Source of the DNA: Macrotrachela quadricornifera | Taxonomy: Eukaryota > Rotifera > Eurotatoria > Philodinida > Philodinidae | Length of the DNA stretch: 64,000 nucleotides | Reading direction: 5' to 3' | Assembly: GCA_022393335.1 (NCBI GenBank) | Contig: JAJEKB010019413.1 | Location: forward strand, 81,140 to 145,139 | Shown: one piece after another, positions 13,076-26,305 of the stretch | Numbering within the stretch: the first letter of the stretch is position 1 | Layout: the number at the start of each line of letters is the position of its first letter | Position numbers and translations under genes: made by a program | Notes under the pieces: model-generated | What the model was told of the DNA's origin: nothing | Seen by the model: only the letters and a program-made list of their open reading frames with translations | Databases searched by the model: none

Positions 13076-13865
13076 TAATAAGAAACCTTATTTTGACTTA
13101 TGATCATCAGAATATGTATTAGTTTTTTAGTTATCCTAGAACTAATTTACTTCACATCGCTTTTAAATGCAACAGCTAAATTCGAATCGAACTGCCTTCA
13201 TGTTAGACATACGCAGACTTCAAGTTTTGCCCAAGATATATGATGATCTTGTTTCAAAAACTCAAGAAAATAACGTGCATAAGAAAAAAAAATTTACGAA
13301 AACCGTAATTATAGGCATTAAATAAGCATTAGATATATTTTCTCAATTCGAATTTTTCTTCGAGGAAAAAGGTGTTCAATCTGAAACTTCCTTTCTTCAC
13401 ATAGAACTTTTGTTCTTATCTGCACGACGTGTGCAGATCTCAAACTCGTCCATAGCACATGACTTTCCTACGCAAGTAGCACAAGAAGTGTATGCATATG
13501 AGACAAGATGATGGACTACAGAGAATTTTGAATATTGTCTGATGAATATATATACAAAAAATATTGAAACATTCTAGGTTATTATTTTAATAATATATTT
13601 ATCTTAACACTAAGTTTATGTTATTAAGAAAAATAAATAGTAAAATGAAAAGTTGCTTGGTGAAAAAATGACACAAAGGACAACAAAGTTACACAAAAAA
13701 CAAAGAAATATTTTTACAAAAATATTTTAAGTTTTTTATTGATCTAAGCAATGAAATTATAGTCAATTATTTAGAATTAAGATTCTTCTTTCAGTTAGAC
13801 TTGTATCATATACAAGGAAGAGTGTAGAATTTTAAAATTGTAAAAATATCTGATTAAATTAAATA

Positions 13866-14026
13866 CAGGACATACAAGATCAGCTAGTCCATTCTATCCT
13901 GTCTGCCGTCCTGTGCTAGTCTGTCTTGTCGGGCGGCTGGACAGGACGAAAATTTTAGTTGCCTCCTACCCTATAGGACAGGACAGAATAGAACACTAGG
14001 ACAGAATGGTCCTGTGCTTAGCTCTG
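13866..14026. mobile_element. GC-cored hAT-like MITE
   Basis: The right end read in reverse starts CAGAGCTAAGCACAGGACC. The two halves are imperfect inverted copies of a 'ccattctatcctgtc' type motif around a 'cgggcggctgg' centre. Relatives lie at 12969, 38947 and 45143. I could not fix the left end or a target duplication. Confidence 0.45.
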
Positions 14027-14203
14027 ACTTAAATATAGTTCTGGGGTTGATAATAATCGAATTCTAACGAGTGGCTTATAAGGATAGAACACTTTTATTT
14101 TATTTTATAGAGAAATTAGAAACGCATTCTATAGTTTCTATCATTAGCTCATCGAATAGAGAAATTTTCCTTTTTCAAAATGTGTAGTCTCTGTTTTTCA
14201 TAT

Positions 14204-14290
14204 CACAGATGTCCATTACGGGTGAGAATCTGCCGCTGACGCACCGCGCCGATCGGCAGAAAAACGCAACCGCGCTGCTGCCGCGAAGTT
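14204..14290. repeat. Fragment of the hAT-like element seen at 6672
   Basis: 'cagatgtccattacgg' followed by 'gagaatctgccgctg' matches the terminal part of the 6672-6903 element, read from its right end. The remainder is a GC-rich stretch unlike its surroundings. Probably a truncated copy. Confidence 0.5.
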
Positions 14291-14559
14291 TTGTTATTTA
14301 ACCATTTTTCAAGAATTTCTGTATTGTGTAATTCATCCAAAATCAATCTTTCTAATGTACATCATAACAATGAATACAATCGTTCATCATTCATCGTCGT
14401 TCGCAATCTGTTTTTTATAATTTTCACTATCCTAAAGGATCTTTCTACATTTGCGATCGTGACAGGCATTATCAAAAGATAATCAAATGCTTTTCCTAAT
14501 AATGAGAGATTTTTTTTCGATTATGAACAAGAAAATCTTTGATAATTTTAATCGGGATC

Positions 14560-14775
14560 TTTGCTGTCGGTTTTGAGGAATTTTAGATAAATTTTCTCCC
14601 AATTTCGAGGATTTTACACAATTTTCCTCTGAATTTCGAGAGTTTTAGACAAATTCTCCCAGGATTTTGGAGAATTTCCTCCAAATTTTCTCTGGATTTT
14701 GAAGAGTTTTAGACAGTTTTTCACCCAATTTCGGAGAATTTTAGACGAATTTTCTCTAGATTTTGGAGAGTTTTA
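14560..14775. repeat. Minisatellite, unit about 38 bp
   Basis: About six degenerate units of 'ttttgga-gagttttagacaa-ttttctccc-aa'. The unit is low in GC and punctuated by 'ttttagac'. No reading frame runs through it. Confidence 0.65.
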
Positions 14776-14958
14776 AACAATAAATGAAGCGAAGATTTCT
14801 CTATGCTATTTGATCCTTGTTCAATTGATATTATCATAATAAAATTTTGATATAAACTATTTTTTGTTGAAACTTGACTTTCGGATGGGGCAGATTAAAC
14901 GACTATGCTTTGTATTTTCAATTTTCATTCACATAATATGTTGTATAAAAAAATAAAA

Positions 14959-15912
14959 TAAAGGATGTCCCAGAAGTTCTAAAACGATTTATATAATAAA
15001 TTTTTTTGTAATAAAATCCGTGCTTGAAAATTTGTCTCTATGAGGAAAAGATACAGTAAAATACGCCCTACAAAATGGCCTTTGATTGAGTTCGCTAGCG
15101 CATCTAGTAAGCAAGTTACAGGCTTTGAAATGTGCTTGAGAAAAAAGAAAAACTAACCGGGAATCCAGCCATAGTATTTGTGCTTTAACTCGTATTTATT
15201 AGGTACCCTAGAATAAATTCTTTTTAAAATAGAAGCGCCGTCAAATTCTCTACAAAATTATATCTAATCTTTAATTTCAGAATTCTAGTTAAAGAAACTA
15301 AACAAATTATATTCGAGGCGAGAAAAATGAAAACTTTGTAAACTTGGTACTTCTTTCGATTCTAACTTCCTCTTCCCCACTATTTCCGTAAAAAAAGCGT
15401 AGCAAAAGTGAGAACTCAGTCTGTGTTTAGTACTTCTAAATGTACGCTTTCTCGTGATATGTAGAAAAATTTATTAAGACACATGGACTATTCGAGAACC
15501 AAGTTTCAAAATAGGCCAAAATTCGACAACCCACGTTCAAGATAGGAAATCCACCAAGAAATAGAAAATATGGTCGATGTTTGGATCTTACAGCTAGGTT
15601 GAGAAGAGCAATCATTTTTGATCAAAGAAAAACAAACCCAATCAAAAAACCTTTCATTTTGATGAAGTTATGGAGCTTTTACTGGATTCATCACCACGTC
15701 CACCGAGTTCCCAGTTAATTTTTCTTTCTTCTCAAGCACATTTTAAAGCCTGTAACTTTCTTACTAGATGCGCTAGCGAGGTCAATCAAAGGCCATTTTG
15801 TAGGGCGTATTTTACTGTATCTTTTCCTCATAGAGGCAAATTTTCAAGCACGGATTTTACTACAAAAAAATTGATTATATAAATCGTTTCAGAACTTCTG
15901 TGACATCCTTTA
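14959..15912. mobile_element. Palindromic mariner-type MITE, 954 bp
   Basis: Inverted arms of about 230 bp begin TAAAGGATGTCCCAGAAGTT on the left and differ by only a few bases at the right end (position 15912 reading back). Ends with a terminal TA and 'GGATGTCCCA' resemble Tc1/mariner-derived elements. An internal 'tagagaatttgacggcgc' motif near 15226-15260 (minus strand) is shared with the elements at 26306 and 35327. Small open frames on both strands in the arms are by-products. Confidence 0.75.
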
Positions 15913-17025
15913 GATGAACTGAATAATACTTGAAAGTGACAGTATTGATCTTTATTGTGATCGAGAATTGTATAATATACAAAGACAACAGTTCGATTAT
16001 GTATATTGCCATAAATAGTATGATGAATTTCTTGAAAAGTTGTATTCTCGATCTGCATGTCGTCCCGGAAGGGAAAAGCTGTTGCATCATAGTAGTTGTT
16101 GGCGGACAAGGCTTGTATATAGAAGTCATTGAAACGAGCTTTAAGAGACAATACCTATTTAAGAGAAGTTAAACATATCATGTGAACGCTAGTGGTAGAA
16201 TATCCGAATCGAATTGACCTCTAAAAAATTTCATGTATAGTAGATGAAGAGATATTTTTAACGATGCAAAATATGTGGTTGAAATAATATTTCATACGTA
16301 TGATGAAACATTTTGTGTATGAAGACTTTTATTGGAGAAGGTTTTCACTTTTGTTAGTCATTCTTCACCAAATAAACTGCTAGTAAGCTTTTATTCATCG
16401 ACAGAAACAAGTTTATCTTTATCAGAATTGGTACCGAGTGAGATCCATTTAACCGAGCTGGTTCAGATCGAACCGTCCGACGAAGTTTTCGACTTCTGTA
16501 ATAAAAGTTTTGATCGGTTGTTTATTATTTAGCTAACTGATTTTTTTATGAAAAAAAACTATTGACAACGCTCGGTACGTATATTAATGTGAATATTATA
16601 TGACTTCTTTGTGAATGCAGTTTTATTTAGCCATTTTGTATTTACTTACTTATAGAAAATTCTATAAGACATATTTGATATGGTATTCTATTAATAGTTT
16701 AGAGAAATGCATGATTTTTGTACGAGAATCTATAAATTTTGATATGTTCAGAAATCATTGTTTTAAAAACCCAAAAGACTTGCTAACTATTCGTAGTCAG
16801 CTAGTTAGGACTACAAAAAAACTGCGATACTTACAGTAATCAACCAACTATATTAACGGCAAAACGTGCATTTGCACGCATCAGTAAGACTATATCATAC
16901 CAACGTGAAAATGATAGATGTGGATAACTTTGAATCTTAAATGTACACTTCGCAAATATAAAGGTGATCATTGATGATGGAAAAAAGAAAAGGAACAAAA
17001 AACGTTAGTATGAGCCCTTGAAAAT
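15913..17025. other. No supported gene
   Basis: AT-rich, several short open frames below 75 codons without recognisable products. I see no repeat structure beyond the flanking elements. Confidence 0.45.
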
Positions 17026-17680
17026 TTGTAACACTCGCGAGGAAGGTCTCCAGACGTTCAAGCCGTTTAGACTCCATCTTTCGTCCGTAAGTAGACCTTA
17101 ATGAGGTATGAAAAACCTCAAAAGAATTAATTCTCTCGGGCATTTGTTTCCGAGATATGATTATTTCGTTGGATCGTCAGTCAAGGACACGAGATTGAGA
17201 GAAAAATCGAATCAACGAATTCTGATCTGAGATTTCGACCATAAATAGGTTCAATGATGCCTAGAATATTCCTAAAGTTTCAATCAAATTGGATGCTTTC
17301 TTAAGAAGTTACTCGCTTTCCAGTAAATACTCATATTCTGTCAAAATATTCGAAAATCGATGTTTTTTAAAAACGGAATGTTTCGCTAAGAGAGCATTCG
17401 TTTTGACCGAAACTATACAAATATTCTAGGCATTATTAGACCTATTTATGGGCAAAATCTCAGATCGAGGTTCGTTGATTTCATTTTTTCCATCAATCTC
17501 GTGTCCTCGACTGACGATCCAGTAAAATAATCACATCTCGGAAACAAAGGCACGAGGAAATAAATTCTTTTGAGGCTTTTTATACCTCATTAAGGTCTAC
17601 TTACGATTAAAAGATGGAGTCTAAATGGCTCAAACATCTGAGGATCTTTCCTCGTCAGTCTCAACGCGTTTTAGTAACTT
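17026..17680. mobile_element. Fold-back (palindromic) element, about 650 bp
   Basis: The left arm (about 17026-17290) and right arm (about 17405-17680) are inverted copies; both contain 'tttagactccatcttt', 'gtagaccttaatgaggta' and 'ctcgtgtcc' in mirrored order. The ends are too diverged for me to place exactly. No coding potential. Confidence 0.7.
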
Positions 17681-18152
17681 TTGATTGTATTCCTATTTGT
17701 AATTTCACCCTCATCCTCAAGATCTTTCTGTTAGTAAGATCAAAACTGATCATGAAAATTTGTGCTCATTCCATTTCTGAAACTAGTTAATTAAGACAAC
17801 AACAAAATGATTAATATATTTAATCATAAGTAAAGAAAACATTGAAAGCAATTGTATAAGATGATTAGACTTACTAAAGCAACAAAGACTACAATAATCA
17901 AAACCAAAAAAAAGAATTAAGAATAAAATATGCATATCGATTTCATTAGTTACATACGAAAATATCTCGCTGATGTTATTTTAGAAATTATGAATTATGG
18001 AGAAAGTCAAATATTGATTCAAGCCATCGAGCGACGTTTTAGAACTAATTTTCAATAAGCAGAAAGCAGATTTAAAGTATTTTTGTTTAAGCTAAACTCT
18101 CCTTGTAGAAAGTTCATAAAATGTTCTATATGTGAAGTAAAGATGAAGTTAG
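17681..18152. other. 3' flank of the minus-strand FG-GAP exon
   Basis: AT-rich sequence downstream of the stop codon of the exon at 18153. No repeat or RNA gene recognised. Confidence 0.4.
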
Positions 18153-19288
18153 TCATTGCTGAGTGGATGTACTCATATTGTGAAACTCAAATTCACAACA
18201 TTCACATGCGTTCAATTGAATATATATAAACGGGAACTCATCCATGAGAAAAGCGATATCCGATCGACCGTCACGGTTAAAATCAGGTGCAATAATCTTC
18301 ATTGGATGGCGGTCACCTGGAATCGAAAATGTCAATTGTGTTCCAAATGTTCCATTACCATATCCAAGTAACACTCCTATAGTAGGCTTGGCGTTATTCG
18401 CAACAGCAAGATCGAGCCGACCATCGCCATTGAAATCACCAGTAGTGACTGCAATTGGTCCACTTCTATATCCCGTTGAAAAGGTCATTTGTGCTTTGAA
18501 AGTTCCATCACCCTTTCCAAGAAATACACCTATATTGCCCATGCCCATGTTTGCAACTGCAACATCTAGATGACTGTCATTGTTGAAATCATACGCAACC
18601 ATCGAAGTCGCAAAAATGTAGCTTTCCTGTGAGCTCATTATCGGTGCGCTAAAAGTTCCATTACCATATCCAAGCAGCACACCTATTCGTGGCTCACGAT
18701 ATTTGCCGAAAGCGATGTCTAGTTGCCTGTCTTCGTTGAAATCACCAACAACAATTGGACATGCAGGACCTTCATTTCCTGTCGAAAATCTTTTGTGTTC
18801 TGTAAAAGATCCATTACCATATCCAAGCAGCACACCTATACTATATTCACCTCCACCTCCGTAAAGAGTAACAGCGATATCGGCGTTATTGTCGCCATTG
18901 AAATCACCGGCATCGATCCACATTGGGCGACTATCATATCCTGTTGAAAATCTTGTTGGTGTACCAAAAGTTCCAGTACCATTTCCGAGTAAGACACTGA
19001 CTACAGCTTCCGCATCACAACCAATGGCGACATCCATCTGACCGTCATTATTAAAATCAGCGGCAACCACATCATACGGCCAGCCGCCAGCTCTTGACGG
19101 CATTGACATTCGTGCTTGGAAGGTTCCATTATCATTTCCAAGAAGTATATTAATAGTGGCATCATCGCGAATAGGAGTAATAAGATCCAGTTTATTGTCA
19201 TTATTGAAATCATTGGCAACGATTGAGCGTGGATATCCATCAGTTTGGTACTCAATGATTGGTTGAAACGTTAATTGGCAAGATGGTA
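18153..19288 (-). CDS. FG-GAP repeat protein, terminal exon with seven repeats
   Basis: Encodes about 377 residues. After a Cys-containing lead (PSCQLTFQPII) come seven FG-GAP units, each with a calcium-loop core such as D-F-N-N-D-G-Q-M-D and a following G-x-L-L-G-x-G-N-G-T-F. Seven is the number in one integrin-type beta-propeller. The C terminus carries a Cys cluster (NACECCEFEF). On the minus strand a polypyrimidine tract and TAG (TTTTTGTTAG) lie immediately before the exon, so the frame to 19295 is an overrun and the exon starts at 19288 in phase 1. There is no signal peptide or anchor on this exon; a Thr-rich linker exon at 27685-27813 and an anchor exon at 31281-31417, same strand, both end in phase 1 and would complete it. 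Role: predicted extracellular binding domain, partner unknown. Confidence 0.9.
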
Positions 19289-19295
19289 CTAACAA

Positions 19296-22200
19296 AAAGA
19301 AAATATAATAATGTTTCTAGAAGTGATTAATCCGGAACCAGTTAAGTGAGAATGTATGTGTCTACAGTAAACATCTGCGAGGTCAAAAAATAACACTTCA
19401 CTAAAACTGGGTTTACGAGAAAACAAGTTACCACAGATGGAAACAATGGAAAACAAATTATCAGATCTATGATTAAGTCAAACTCATGGAGATTAATATA
19501 GGAATTGAAAGAGCTTGATCCACGCGTCCCTAGTCTATACACGTTGTTGATTGCTTTCTTAACTGTAAGTGTTGCAATATATAAGCAGATATCAGACTCT
19601 ATTAAAGACATTCAATTAGTCATCGTCAATTTTGTTGATTTGGTTTATCTAATAGATCAAATAGATTGATAGTTTATGATGAAAAATGTTCAAAAAATAT
19701 TGAAATCTCGGCTTTATACTGGATATTTTTTAATGAAAAATTCAGCGTATTAAATCTCTTAAAACAAGCTTTTGACAGTACTAGATTTCAGTGATTCGAT
19801 GAATAAATATGATCATCTTTTTCGATATATATATAATAGGCTCAGTAATATAAAAATTCCTTATTGAATATTTGTTCTTCAGTGAATATCAATTATAGAA
19901 ACTTAAATTATTTCCTTTGTCACCTTCCGTCTTTTTCTATGCAAAATAGTTAAAATCTGACAGAACTCATTCAAGTCATTTTCGAGAAAATTTCGTTTGT
20001 TAGATGTTCTATTTGTTCCGAGTCATACTAACGAAATTAGAGAGAGGTCAGAAACATTATTTTCGAGGTGAATTTCGTAAGTGAAATGTAATAACTTTTT
20101 ATTGAAACAAAAACTGTTCTGAAGATCAACTATCGATAAATTAAATAAAATGAAATCAATAGGGTAACCACAAAAGTTTTTTCGCACAGTCCTTCCAAGA
20201 GTCAAAGTAATCTATCACAATACGTAAACATATTCAGGATTATGTGAAAGCTTTCAGACTCTTATGTCTTAAAGATCGTTATATTTTTTAATCTATTTGA
20301 AATACCTCATCATTATTTTCAGTGACTTTTTAACTCTTACTACTCAGGTGAATCAATTCAGCAGGACCCGATCAACCGATAAAATTCGATCGGAATCCGT
20401 GTAATGGTCCTACAAACGGATTTGACAGTTGAATTTCGATAAAATTCCACTGTCGGATTCCGTTAAAATTCTAGCAATCGAATTCCGATGAGATTTTGTC
20501 GGATTTAATTAATCCTTTCAAATTCCAGTACTTTGTGTGTGTTCTGATAAAATATACTATGTGAAGTCAAGCAGAATTTAGTCAGAGAGTTTTATGTTAT
20601 CTAGTTGTTGGAATTTGTTGTATTTGTTGTGTACTTCTAGCAAAGCTCCAGGGCATTAACAGGTATAGTCCCAGTGTCGAGTTTTGATAGGGTCTCACAA
20701 AATCTTCCAAGCTACAAATAGATTGGTCAGTAATCCATACACTTTTTAGCTGTTTCTTGAGCAAGAATACACAGATTATACGATAAACATCTATTCACGA
20801 ACAACACTGAAGTACCAGTTATGTTCTTGTATGTACTCTATATATAATATTTAGCCAAATTAGCATGAACAATTATTTAGATAAGAATTGTATATGTGAT
20901 GAGTGAGGCAAAGAAAATGGCCGTGCTTATGTTTCAACTCTTACTCATTTAATAAACTTTAATAAGAAAAACAAAATGCACCACTATATACAGCATGAAA
21001 ATCTCTCCAATTTACAAAGAACAGCTTCTTTTATATACGCACGTTTGCTTTCAAAATCATGAAATTTTGTTTGATCAATTCTTGATGCTATAACAAAAAC
21101 TACTCATTCGAACGCGATGAAATACTTTTCTTATCTCTTCAACTAAAGGATACTATTGAAGACCATAATCAACGGCCGATTCAAGACAATTAAAAACATC
21201 TTCTGAACATAATTTTAGCACTCATTCTAATATTATTGATATAGGCACTTTGAGTTATATAAAAACACACCACAGCTGTATCAACGCATGCAATTCATAA
21301 AAACAAATGAAATCCCAAGAACTTCGAAATTTAAAAATAAAATGCTCATATATACGATGATTTGTTCCTGCGAATGGTAGCACTAGTTACGCTGCACCTT
21401 ACAAAAGCATTTTCAACGATTCAAACCTCTTATAAATTCATTCTTTTCTCACATATTTCTATAGAGTCCTACCATTGGTAACCATTTAGAAGGTCTTACA
21501 TCGATTTTACAAATATCTCTTTTTCCGCAAACTTTCATCAGATCATATCATATGCTACACTTTCACATGATTTAAAGCGATCTTAAATCCAACTCTTTTT
21601 TGTTTCGAAAACTTCCATAAGGCTCTTTCATAGGTGAGAATTTCTAAGAATTTAAATCGATTTTATATCCATTTATTTTTTTACAAATTTTCTCAAGGCT
21701 ATTCCATAGGTGAGGATTTATATCGATTTGAAAACCGTCGTTTTTTGGGAATTTGGATAAATATTGTTTTTAGTCATAGATTTAGTGCAATATAGGTGGA
21801 TTTGCAGACCAATCTTGCTGGAATGCGTGTTTTGTTATGTGGAAATGAGGGATTTTAATAATTTTTGTATGAATTGAATTTTTATACTTGGTTGAGTAGT
21901 TTTAGTGTATTTGTTTTATGTAAATTTTACTGGTAACTGTGTTCTTGTATGAATGACGTCTGAAGGTGACGAGATTGAAATTGATCAAGATAAATGAGTG
22001 AGTGATTTGCTGTTTCTAGTTATCAATTTGTTCGTGAAATTTTCGCTTAGAGTCGCTTGCGAAAGACGTACAGAGTTGGCGGATGATTGTTATATCAAGG
22101 CTCGAAATAAAATAAGTTAAAATGGACTATGATGAGTAAGGAATTTAACTTCTATGGATTTACAGCATTTTTAAATTAGGCAGTAGTAGGTGTAGATTGG

Positions 22201-23574
22201 AATGTATTGTACTATAGTACATATAACAACATTCTGCGATTGTCGTGAGAAATTTTTAAATAATATGCCTAATAGAGCTAACAAAGTTACTAACAATATA
22301 TCCGACACATGTCTAAAAAGTTATTAATAGTGCCGCGGATCGGACTTAGAAAGTTTTTGTGAGCATCACTTCGTAGGTCTTAAAAGTAACTATTGCGGCT
22401 TTAGTATCAGCCTGTAGGAGCTCTGAGTGCGAACGTCGCGTATCTCTAAAATACTGATAGTGAGCTTAATTAGAAAGAGATGAATCTAATATCTGACTAT
22501 GTCGAACACAAAAACACCTAGTCTAACTTAATTATTGTTTTTGAGGTTTAGTGTTAAACTGTGTTACTTCAAAATTAAGGTCAAAATTGAAGGTCCATCT
22601 CTAGATCCTATTAGATGCCATCAACAGGATCCGATATGATCGTTACCAGGACTCCGTCAAATTTCTATAGAATACTATCGGATTTCATAGGATTCTGATC
22701 GGATCCGATGAGATCCTATTGTTGGATTGATTCTCCTAGTTAGGCCATCTTCACTCTAGAATTTTGTACGACTGGTGCACTGAATTAATATATAAGGAAA
22801 GTTATGTCCGTTTGTTATCACAATGGGGAATTTCATACTTTCTGAGGGGACATCAGTCAAATTCAATTCATTGATTTCGACGGAATGATTTCAGTATTGA
22901 AGGTATATCTCATTCTGATTGGCAGACGAGCTAGTGTTGTAGTCGAGGAAACTTATAATACTGTTCTAACAAGAATTGAAGATGATTTTCATTAAACATA
23001 AGAATGTATGGTAGACATTTTGACCATCATTTTCACCGCTGTTACTTCCACTACTCTTTTTTTATGTAAAGTTCTACACGGTTTGCTGCATCACCAGTGC
23101 GTTTTCTGTTCTTTTATGACCGAAATCATTTTCATATTAAACTGAGTCGTTTTTTCTCACACAAATTCAAAGCGCTCATTCTTCATCTGTAACTTTAACA
23201 TGATCACTAACCGCGAGTTATACATTATAATGGAATAGTAAAAAATCTGAGCGTTGAATACTCATTTCGGATCTGTTGTAGATCATTTCAGCGTCAAGTC
23301 AGAAAAATAAATCATGTCAAATTTTCTTCATTGAATCTAATTCAATCAAGTTCATGTCATTATCATTTAGTCAATTGATATTTATGTCTCAATATCTGCG
23401 TAGTACAATTTTCCAAACTGAATCGGGAAAGAAAGAACAAACCAATCTTTTAAGTTTCTGCTTTTTATATGACAATGCTCGCCCCCGAAAAGTCTAGAAT
23501 ATCACCGAAGATTTCGCTGAGCATCATATAGCAGCACATACAAATTTATTTATTATTTTTTACAAATCTTATCG
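19296..23574. other. Gene-free stretch with degenerate repeats
   Basis: No supported exon. Visible repeats: 20350-20530 and 22600-22745 share 'atccgat-ggattc' motifs with 45700-45975 and are probably copies of one short element. A motif at about 20975-21110 ('gcatgaaaa-ctct-caattt' followed by 'gctttcaaaat') is also found inside the palindromic elements at 26306 and 35327 and next to 50281. About 21450-21745 is a degenerate tandem repeat of roughly 70-80 bp ('ataggtgagaattt...aaatcgatttta'). If the minus-strand exons at 27685 and 19288 are spliced together, this is intron. Confidence 0.45.
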
Positions 23575-24390
23575 GGTGACGGACATTTTGCACCAAGTCA
23601 TTCTGAACACCCGACATGTGTCCAGGTGTTCGGAAATGCGATTTTAGCCCAAAAAATTTTTGACAGGAGTCCGTAATCGATTTTGGACAGGAAATCGTAA
23701 TGAAAAAACAGGGAGATTGGAAAGGTGTCACCGGGAGTTCGGAACGGAATGCGCACCACTATATGCGACGTAAGGACCGGAGATCGGAATGAAAAAGACC
23801 GGGCGTTCAGAATGAAAAATGATCGAGTGTTCGGAATGTAACTCATAAGGTATTTTTTATGAAAAAGGTCAAATGATCATCATGAAACTGACCGGGTGTC
23901 CGTAACTAATTTACCTGGAGATCGTAACAGATTTATTCTGACGTTTGTAACGCTTATACAGTTTTTTCTTTCTTTTTTATAATCAAGAATATATGAAAAA
24001 CAGGTAAGTCACTTAACATTTCTCAAAGAAGAGCAAATATAAATGTACAGTTCCGAACTTCCTGTCTTCTTCATTACGATCTCCAGATATTCGCTACACT
24101 TATTTGCCTTAAGTTTCATTACGATCTCCCTGTTTTTATTATTACGATCTTCCGGTAATTTTCATTCCGAACTCCAGTCAAATTTCAGGATTTTATCTCT
24201 AAGAAAGCAACTGTTGATGTTCGTTACGATCTTCCGGATACCTTCCATTACGAACACCCTGATTTTTCAATTTTTTTATTGATTTCGTCATTCCGAACTC
24301 CCGTATACTTAATTCCGAACATCCTGTCTTTTTTCTGATGTCTGGAAATCGTAACGAACATCTTCTACAGGAGATCGTAATGAAAAAGTA
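23575..24390. repeat. Minisatellite present as two opposed arrays
   Basis: From 23575 to about 23945 units of about 25-30 bp read 'ggagttcggaatg' or 'ggagatcgtaatgaaaaa'. From about 24040 to 24390 the same units appear mostly reverse-complemented ('cattacgatctccc', 'cattccgaactcc'), with one direct unit at the very end. About a dozen units in all. The overlapping short open frames (23546-23846 minus, 24043-24282 plus) are artefacts of the repeat. Confidence 0.7.
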
Positions 24391-25039
24391 GTGCGAAATG
24401 TCCCTTTCCCATCTTATCTTATGTGACTCTTTTGTGTTTTTAAAATCGAAATATCAACTATTTGCAATGAGGTTCATCCACAACAAAGAAATTCTACATA
24501 TCTTTGAACAAGTCATTATCGACCTCACAAAAAATTATCTAAAAAAAAGATTTACTGATGTTATGGAATTCAATCTGCAAATGCATTGCTCATTTATGGT
24601 GATACTTTCAACAACTTCACTAGAGTCAGTTTACGAATATTTCTCTAAAGAACTAACGAAAAATCTTTTGTAGTGCTTTATGAATATAATATATATTGAC
24701 AAGTTGAAGGGTCATCTTCTTCAAATACTGATAAAATCCTTCTACAATTGATAATAGTTGATATGTTGCCCTTATAGTATAGGGATGATAATTATATGAA
24801 ATATATGGTTTCACTCTGGATTTTCATTGGATCGATAGTGTTTATTCAGATCTATCCAGTGATGTCAAAATGTCCATACGAAAAAGTGAATAAGTATACA
24901 TTACACTCAATCGAATAATAAAATCTAGATCGACTGAATAACTAACACGGTTCTCAATATGGGAAGGGGGATGGGATGGGCTAGCCTTCCCCACTTTTCC
25001 AGTGTATCTGCGAAACTTACTGCTATAGTTAGGTTTCTA
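24391..25039. other. No supported gene
   Basis: A 91-codon open frame at 24398-24673 (+) has no recognised domain and begins inside the edge of the minisatellite, so I do not call it. The remainder is AT-rich and featureless. Confidence 0.35.
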
Positions 25040-25245
25040 GCAAACAGTCTGAGATATCTGCTGAATCTCACAGACAGTCTGAGGTGTCCCTAGAGAACCT
25101 CGCAGATAGTCTGTGTCGTCCGCCGAACCTGAGAGATAGCCTAAGGTATCTGTCGAATCTGGCAGACAGTCTCAGGCGTCTGCCAAATTCGCAAATGGTC
25201 TGAGTTTCAGCCAAATCTAACCGAGTCTCGGGTGTCTGTCCCATG
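25040..25245. repeat. Minisatellite, unit about 36 bp
   Basis: Five to six units of 'cagacagtctgaggtgtctg' followed by 'ccgaatctcg', distinctly richer in GC than the surroundings. It creates a spurious minus-strand frame with an RLSARF-type repeat. Confidence 0.7.
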
Positions 25246-26305
25246 TGGGAAAGGATGGTATGAAATTTATCGCTGAAGAGTTTAATAGCAATCCACATAG
25301 AGTCAACAGTCATAGACTTAGTATATTTAACAGCTGAAAGCGTAGCCGCCTTCGACAGCGAAATATAAATTATACAAATTATTTTGGTTTTTGACATTTT
25401 ACAATAGTTCTCATTGTATTGAATTATCATTTTTGGACCAAATCCTAGTTATTTCGTTCCACAAAGTTTTCGATCTGCTGAATTTTCAGGAACGTACAAA
25501 AAAAATAGTTTCGCGAAGAAATATTTTCACACATATATTGGACAGTTCCTCCTCCACCAAACTATACAAATAAACTTCCGGCAAAAACGCATGTCTGCGA
25601 AAATTTATGGATACTGTCTGCAAAATTTTTTTAGCCCACCCCGCTCCTGAAAACAATCGAGAGCCGTACTAACTGATATTAATTCTAAGAGCAGTTTCCT
25701 ATAGTTCTTTTCTTCTGAGAGTTAATGAGTCATTCAGCGTGTTACAAATTTCGAGAGGTCGTATTGACATTGAATCATTAACATGAGAATATTCAAAATA
25801 CAAAATGAGGGTTGTGTTTTCAAAGAAATAATGATACATCTGATAAGTTAGATGAAAACCAAAAATATGAGGAAATGGATGAAGCTCATTCACACAAATA
25901 ATCATTTTCAAGCCGGTAGAACAGATAAAATGGACGAAGAGGTTGTACAACGAATAGTTTTTCAATGAAGGGAACAAGCCAAAATATACAACAGTACATC
26001 GTTGAATGAAAACCTGCAGCTATTTATTATGAAGTTAGAAACTAGAATTGCGCAAACAATGTTCAATTCTTTCAGCACATCAAATAGTTGACTACTTGCT
26101 ACTATCAACAATTAATCAATAAATGTCCTTTAAACAATGTCAGAAACAAACAAACATATACAAAATCAAGTGTCACAATCATAAGATTATTGCACTGTAG
26201 TGATACTCGTCATTTATAGACAAAATAACTTCGAAATAGTTTATTAGAATTAGTTTTCTTGTAATACAATTGATCGCTCAAAATCGGCAAATTCTGTGCA
26301 ACTTA
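25246..26305. other. No supported gene
   Basis: AT-rich; short open frames only, none with recognisable motifs. No tandem or inverted repeat noted. Confidence 0.4.

Larger units (their letters stand above)
12170..14203. other. 3' flank of the FG-GAP gene; repeats only
   Basis: AT-rich DNA with no gene. A possible AATAAA signal lies near 12598. It contains two members of a GC-cored repeat family described separately (12969-13075 and 13866-14026). Confidence 0.5.

Noticed and set aside
18156..18947. Plus-strand open frames opposite the second FG-GAP exon
   Set aside because: Antisense shadows of the real minus-strand repeats.
25040..25245. CRISPR-like regular repeats (also 14560-14775 and 58860-59680)
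   Set aside because: Repeats are contiguous and degenerate with no unique spacers, in a eukaryotic context; they are minisatellites.
25068..25430. 120-codon minus-strand frame with repeated RLSARF
   Set aside because: Translation of the 36-bp minisatellite, not a protein.
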